This document shows positions 5,870 to 7,297 of a stretch of DNA of 7,297 nucleotides, in pieces. Made by a program: the position numbers and the translations under genes. The notes under the pieces are model-generated. The model worked only from the letters and a program-made list of their open reading frames with translations. It was not told where the DNA came from and did no database searches. The DNA is from an uncultured Pelolinea sp. (GTDB taxonomy: Bacteria > Chloroflexota > Anaerolineae > Anaerolineales > Anaerolineaceae): the NCBI GenBank assembly GCA_937902055.1, contig CALGUJ010000223.1, positions 1 to 7,297 on the forward strand. Reading direction: 5' to 3'. The first letter of the stretch is position 1. Every line of letters starts with the position of its first letter.

Positions 5870-6778
5870 CTAATCCGGCTTCGATGAATGGTAAGCCAGG
5901 CACAAGGCACCCATCAGGCCGGATTCATTTTTCCAGCGGGGGGATATGATGTAATCGCCGATGCTTTCTTCCAGATATCTGGAACGGATATAGTTATTCA
6001 TGATCTGGATGGTCTTGGCGCGGATGATATCGTACAGGTAGTAGCGATGCATCACTCCGCCGCCCAGGATGATCTTTTCAGGGGATACGGTGCAGATCAG
6101 GTCTGAAAGAGCATAAGCGATATATTCACCTTCCAGATCCCAGGCTACATGCTCCTGCGGAATTTCATCGGCAGGCATGCGCCAGCGTTCCGCCAGCGCA
6201 GGGCCGGAGGCCAGGCCTTCGAAACAGTCACGATGGTATGGGCAAATTCCGGGAAACGGGTCGATGCGCCGATCGTGCGGCAGGCGGATATGGCCGAATT
6301 CGGGATGAACCAGTCCATGCAGCAATTCGCCATTAACGATGAATCCCGCGCCGATGCCGGTGCCGATGGTGATATAGACCAGGTTTTGGATGGTTTGCAT
6401 GGCTTTAAATGAATACTCACCCAGAGCCGCCGCGTTTACGTCCGTATCGATTTCCGCATGAACATCCAGCTCGGATTCTATTTTGCCCTTGATGTCGAAA
6501 AATTCCCAACCCAATTTTGGGGTTGTGGTGATAAAACCGAAGGTTTTTGAATCCGGATGTAAATCCAGCGGTCCAAAACTGCCAATGCCGATTGCTTTCA
6601 ATTCAATTCCTTCAGAGGCGACGGTTGTTTTGATAAACCTGGCAATATCCGCGACTGTTTCGGTTGGAGATAGCGTCGGGAAAACTTTCTTGGCAACCGG
6701 GTTATTTTGATCGTCGGCGATCAGAACGTTTGTTTTCGTTCCCCCCAATTCGATAGCACCAAAATATTGTTTAGACAT
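5870..6778 (-). CDS. ROK-family sugar kinase, probable fructokinase
   Basis: A 302-residue cytoplasmic kinase, most like Bacillus YdhR/GmuE and streptococcal ScrK fructokinases, phosphorylating fructose (possibly mannose or glucose) at C6 with ATP. Motifs: IELGGTKTN (9-17) phosphate loop, GIGSFGPLDL (64-73), TDVNAAALGE with catalytic Asp113, GTGIGAG (139-145), HPEFGH (158-163), and LGGGVM (238-243). The zinc site is His163 with CPYHRDC (Cys179, His182, Cys185), the H-C-H-C form of this fructokinase group rather than the CxCGxxGC of other ROK proteins. There is no N-terminal DNA-binding domain, so it is a kinase and not a ROK repressor. The ATG at 6778 fits the family N-terminus but has no Shine-Dalgarno sequence. 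It converges with pgi across 5 bp, and its product would feed the pool used by PGI. Confidence 0.9.
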   Translation of the reverse strand: MSKQYFGAIELGGTKTNVLIADDQNNPVAKKVFPTLSPTETVADIARFIKTTVASEGIELKAIGIGSFGPLDLHPDSKTFGFITTTPKLGWEFFDIKGKIESELDVHAEIDTDVNAAALGEYSFKAMQTIQNLVYITIGTGIGAGFIVNGELLHGLVHPEFGHIRLPHDRRIDPFPGICPYHRDCFEGLASGPALAERWRMPADEIPQEHVAWDLEGEYIAYALSDLICTVSPEKIILGGGVMHRYYLYDIIRAKTIQIMNNYIRSRYLEESIGDYIISPRWKNESGLMGALCLAYHSSKPD

Positions 6779-6828
6779 TTGTTTTAACCAATGCGATATA
6801 ATTCAGCAATTATTTTAAAGTAACTTTA
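6772..6828. promoter_or_regulatory. Divergent control region: plus-strand TATAAT and a 13-bp dyad
   Basis: On the plus strand, TAGACA (6772-6777) and a perfect TATAAT (6797-6802) are separated by 19 bp, somewhat long. They could drive the gene at 6883. A perfect dyad TAAAGT-A-ACTTTA at 6816-6828 would lie just downstream of that start. On the minus strand, a weak TTACTT (6823-6818) and TATATC (6800-6795) at 17-bp spacing could serve the sugar kinase with a leader of about 10 nt. The dyad overlaps this minus-strand -35 box. Confidence 0.4.
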
Positions 6829-6882
6829 TTATATATCTCCTGTTTTATATTAAGAACCGAAAATCGAAAAAGGACTTAAATC

Positions 6883-7252
6883 ATGGATATCTTTGAGAAA
6901 TGTCGGAATTACACCCAAGCCCGGGAGGCGATGAAAAGCGGTACGTACCCTTATTTTATCCCCCTGGATGAAAACGAAGGCACGGAGGTTGAGTACAAAG
7001 GTCAGCGCCTGATCATGTGCGGATCGAATAATTACCTGGGTTTGACCACGCACCCCAAGGTCAAGGAAGCCGCTCAAAATGCAATCAGGCGTTATGGCAC
7101 TTCCTGCACGGGGTCGCGATTCCTGAACGGCACCCTGGCGATGCATGAGCAATTGGAGAAGGAACTGGCCGAGTTTGTCGGCAAGGATAGCGCACTGATC
7201 TTTTCAACCGGTATGCAGGTCAATCTTGGCACCATCTCCGCTTTGATCACGC
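6883..7252 (+). CDS. PLP-dependent alpha-oxoamine synthase, serine-palmitoyltransferase-like, N-terminal fragment
   Basis: Only about the first 123 residues are real; the family is about 400. The enzymes join an amino acid to an acyl-CoA using pyridoxal phosphate: serine palmitoyltransferase, 2-amino-3-ketobutyrate CoA ligase and 8-amino-7-oxononanoate synthase. Visible features are [13 protein letters not shown] (about 46-58), [22 protein letters not shown] (about 71-92) and [11 protein letters not shown] (about 106-116). GSRFLNGT and FSTGxQxNLG resemble bacterial serine palmitoyltransferases more than KBL or BioF, judged from memory. The PLP lysine lies in the missing part, so the substrate cannot be settled. 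AAGGA at 6870-6874 lies 8 nt before the ATG. Codon 124 onward (QIGRAHV, stop at 7273-7275) is encoded by adapter, not genome. Confidence 0.85.
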
Positions 7253-7297
7253 AGATCGGAAGAGCACACGTCTGAACTCCAGTCACGAGTGGATATC
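7253..7297 (+). other. Illumina TruSeq adapter with index, assembly contamination
   Basis: The 34 bases at 7253-7286 match the TruSeq indexed adapter, starting AGATCGGAAGAGC and ending CCAGTCAC. The next eight bases, GAGTGGAT (7287-7294), equal TruSeq index 23, and ATC (7295-7297) begins the following adapter segment. This is recalled from the published adapter design. The reverse strand of this stretch encodes [11 protein letters not shown], an adapter-derived peptide known from contaminated protein databases. Genomic sequence ends at about 7252. Confidence 0.98.

Noticed and set aside
6145..6420. 91-codon frame within the sugar kinase gene
   Set aside because: It is an out-of-frame shadow on the same strand, covering the conserved zinc-site region of the ROK kinase.
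1698..6778. The operon and sugar kinase as a new biological system
   Set aside because: All four proteins belong to well-known sugar-phosphate enzyme families with intact motifs. The arrangement is interesting but is ordinary central metabolism.
7092..7286. 64-codon minus-strand frame beginning [11 protein letters not shown]
   Set aside because: Its start is encoded by sequencing adapter and the remainder is antisense to the synthase gene. It is an artefact.

Overview
The window looks like one complete short-read contig, probably metagenomic. It carries core-metabolism genes of a bacterium with moderate GC content. The transketolase, the PGI module of the Tal-Pgi type, the 68-residue HMA protein and the serine-palmitoyltransferase-like enzyme together suggest a Chloroflexota (Anaerolineae-like) source. 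That placement is inference from remembered family resemblance, not from a search. I see no mobile element, CRISPR array, tRNA, rRNA or phage gene, and no convincing new multi-gene system.

Layout. (1) Positions 1-1053, minus strand: a pterin pair made of a PTR1/FolM-type pteridine reductase followed by a FolB/FolX-type aldolase or epimerase that is cut by the left edge. A strong sigma70-like promoter sits directly in front of the reductase. (2) Positions 1054-1213: a divergent control region with three AATTTGA repeats phased at 10 bp and a perfect 15-bp dyad. (3) Positions 1214-1420: a small CopZ-like metal chaperone. (4) Positions 1421-1697: no credible gene, but a promoter-like element enclosed by an inverted repeat whose right arm overlaps the transketolase ribosome binding site. 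(5) Positions 1698-5864: a tight plus-strand operon of transketolase, ribose-5-phosphate isomerase B and a glucose-6-phosphate isomerase of the Tal-Pgi type without its transaldolase half. (6) Positions 5870-6778, minus strand: a ROK-family fructokinase-like sugar kinase, tail to tail with the isomerase across 5 bp. (7) Positions 6779-6882: a divergent AT-rich control region. (8) Positions 6883-7252: the start of an alpha-oxoamine synthase resembling bacterial serine palmitoyltransferase. (9) Positions 7253-7297: not biological; Illumina TruSeq adapter with its index.

Together, transketolase, RpiB and PGI connect the non-oxidative pentose phosphate pathway with fructose-6-phosphate and glucose-6-phosphate. 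The sugar kinase would feed hexose-6-phosphate into the same pool. The pterin pair belongs to tetrahydrofolate or tetrahydromonapterin synthesis. The points most worth a second look are the adapter-derived 3' end, the FolX/FolM-like pairing, the transaldolase-free PGI that follows rpiB in frame without a Shine-Dalgarno sequence, and the repeats in the three control regions.
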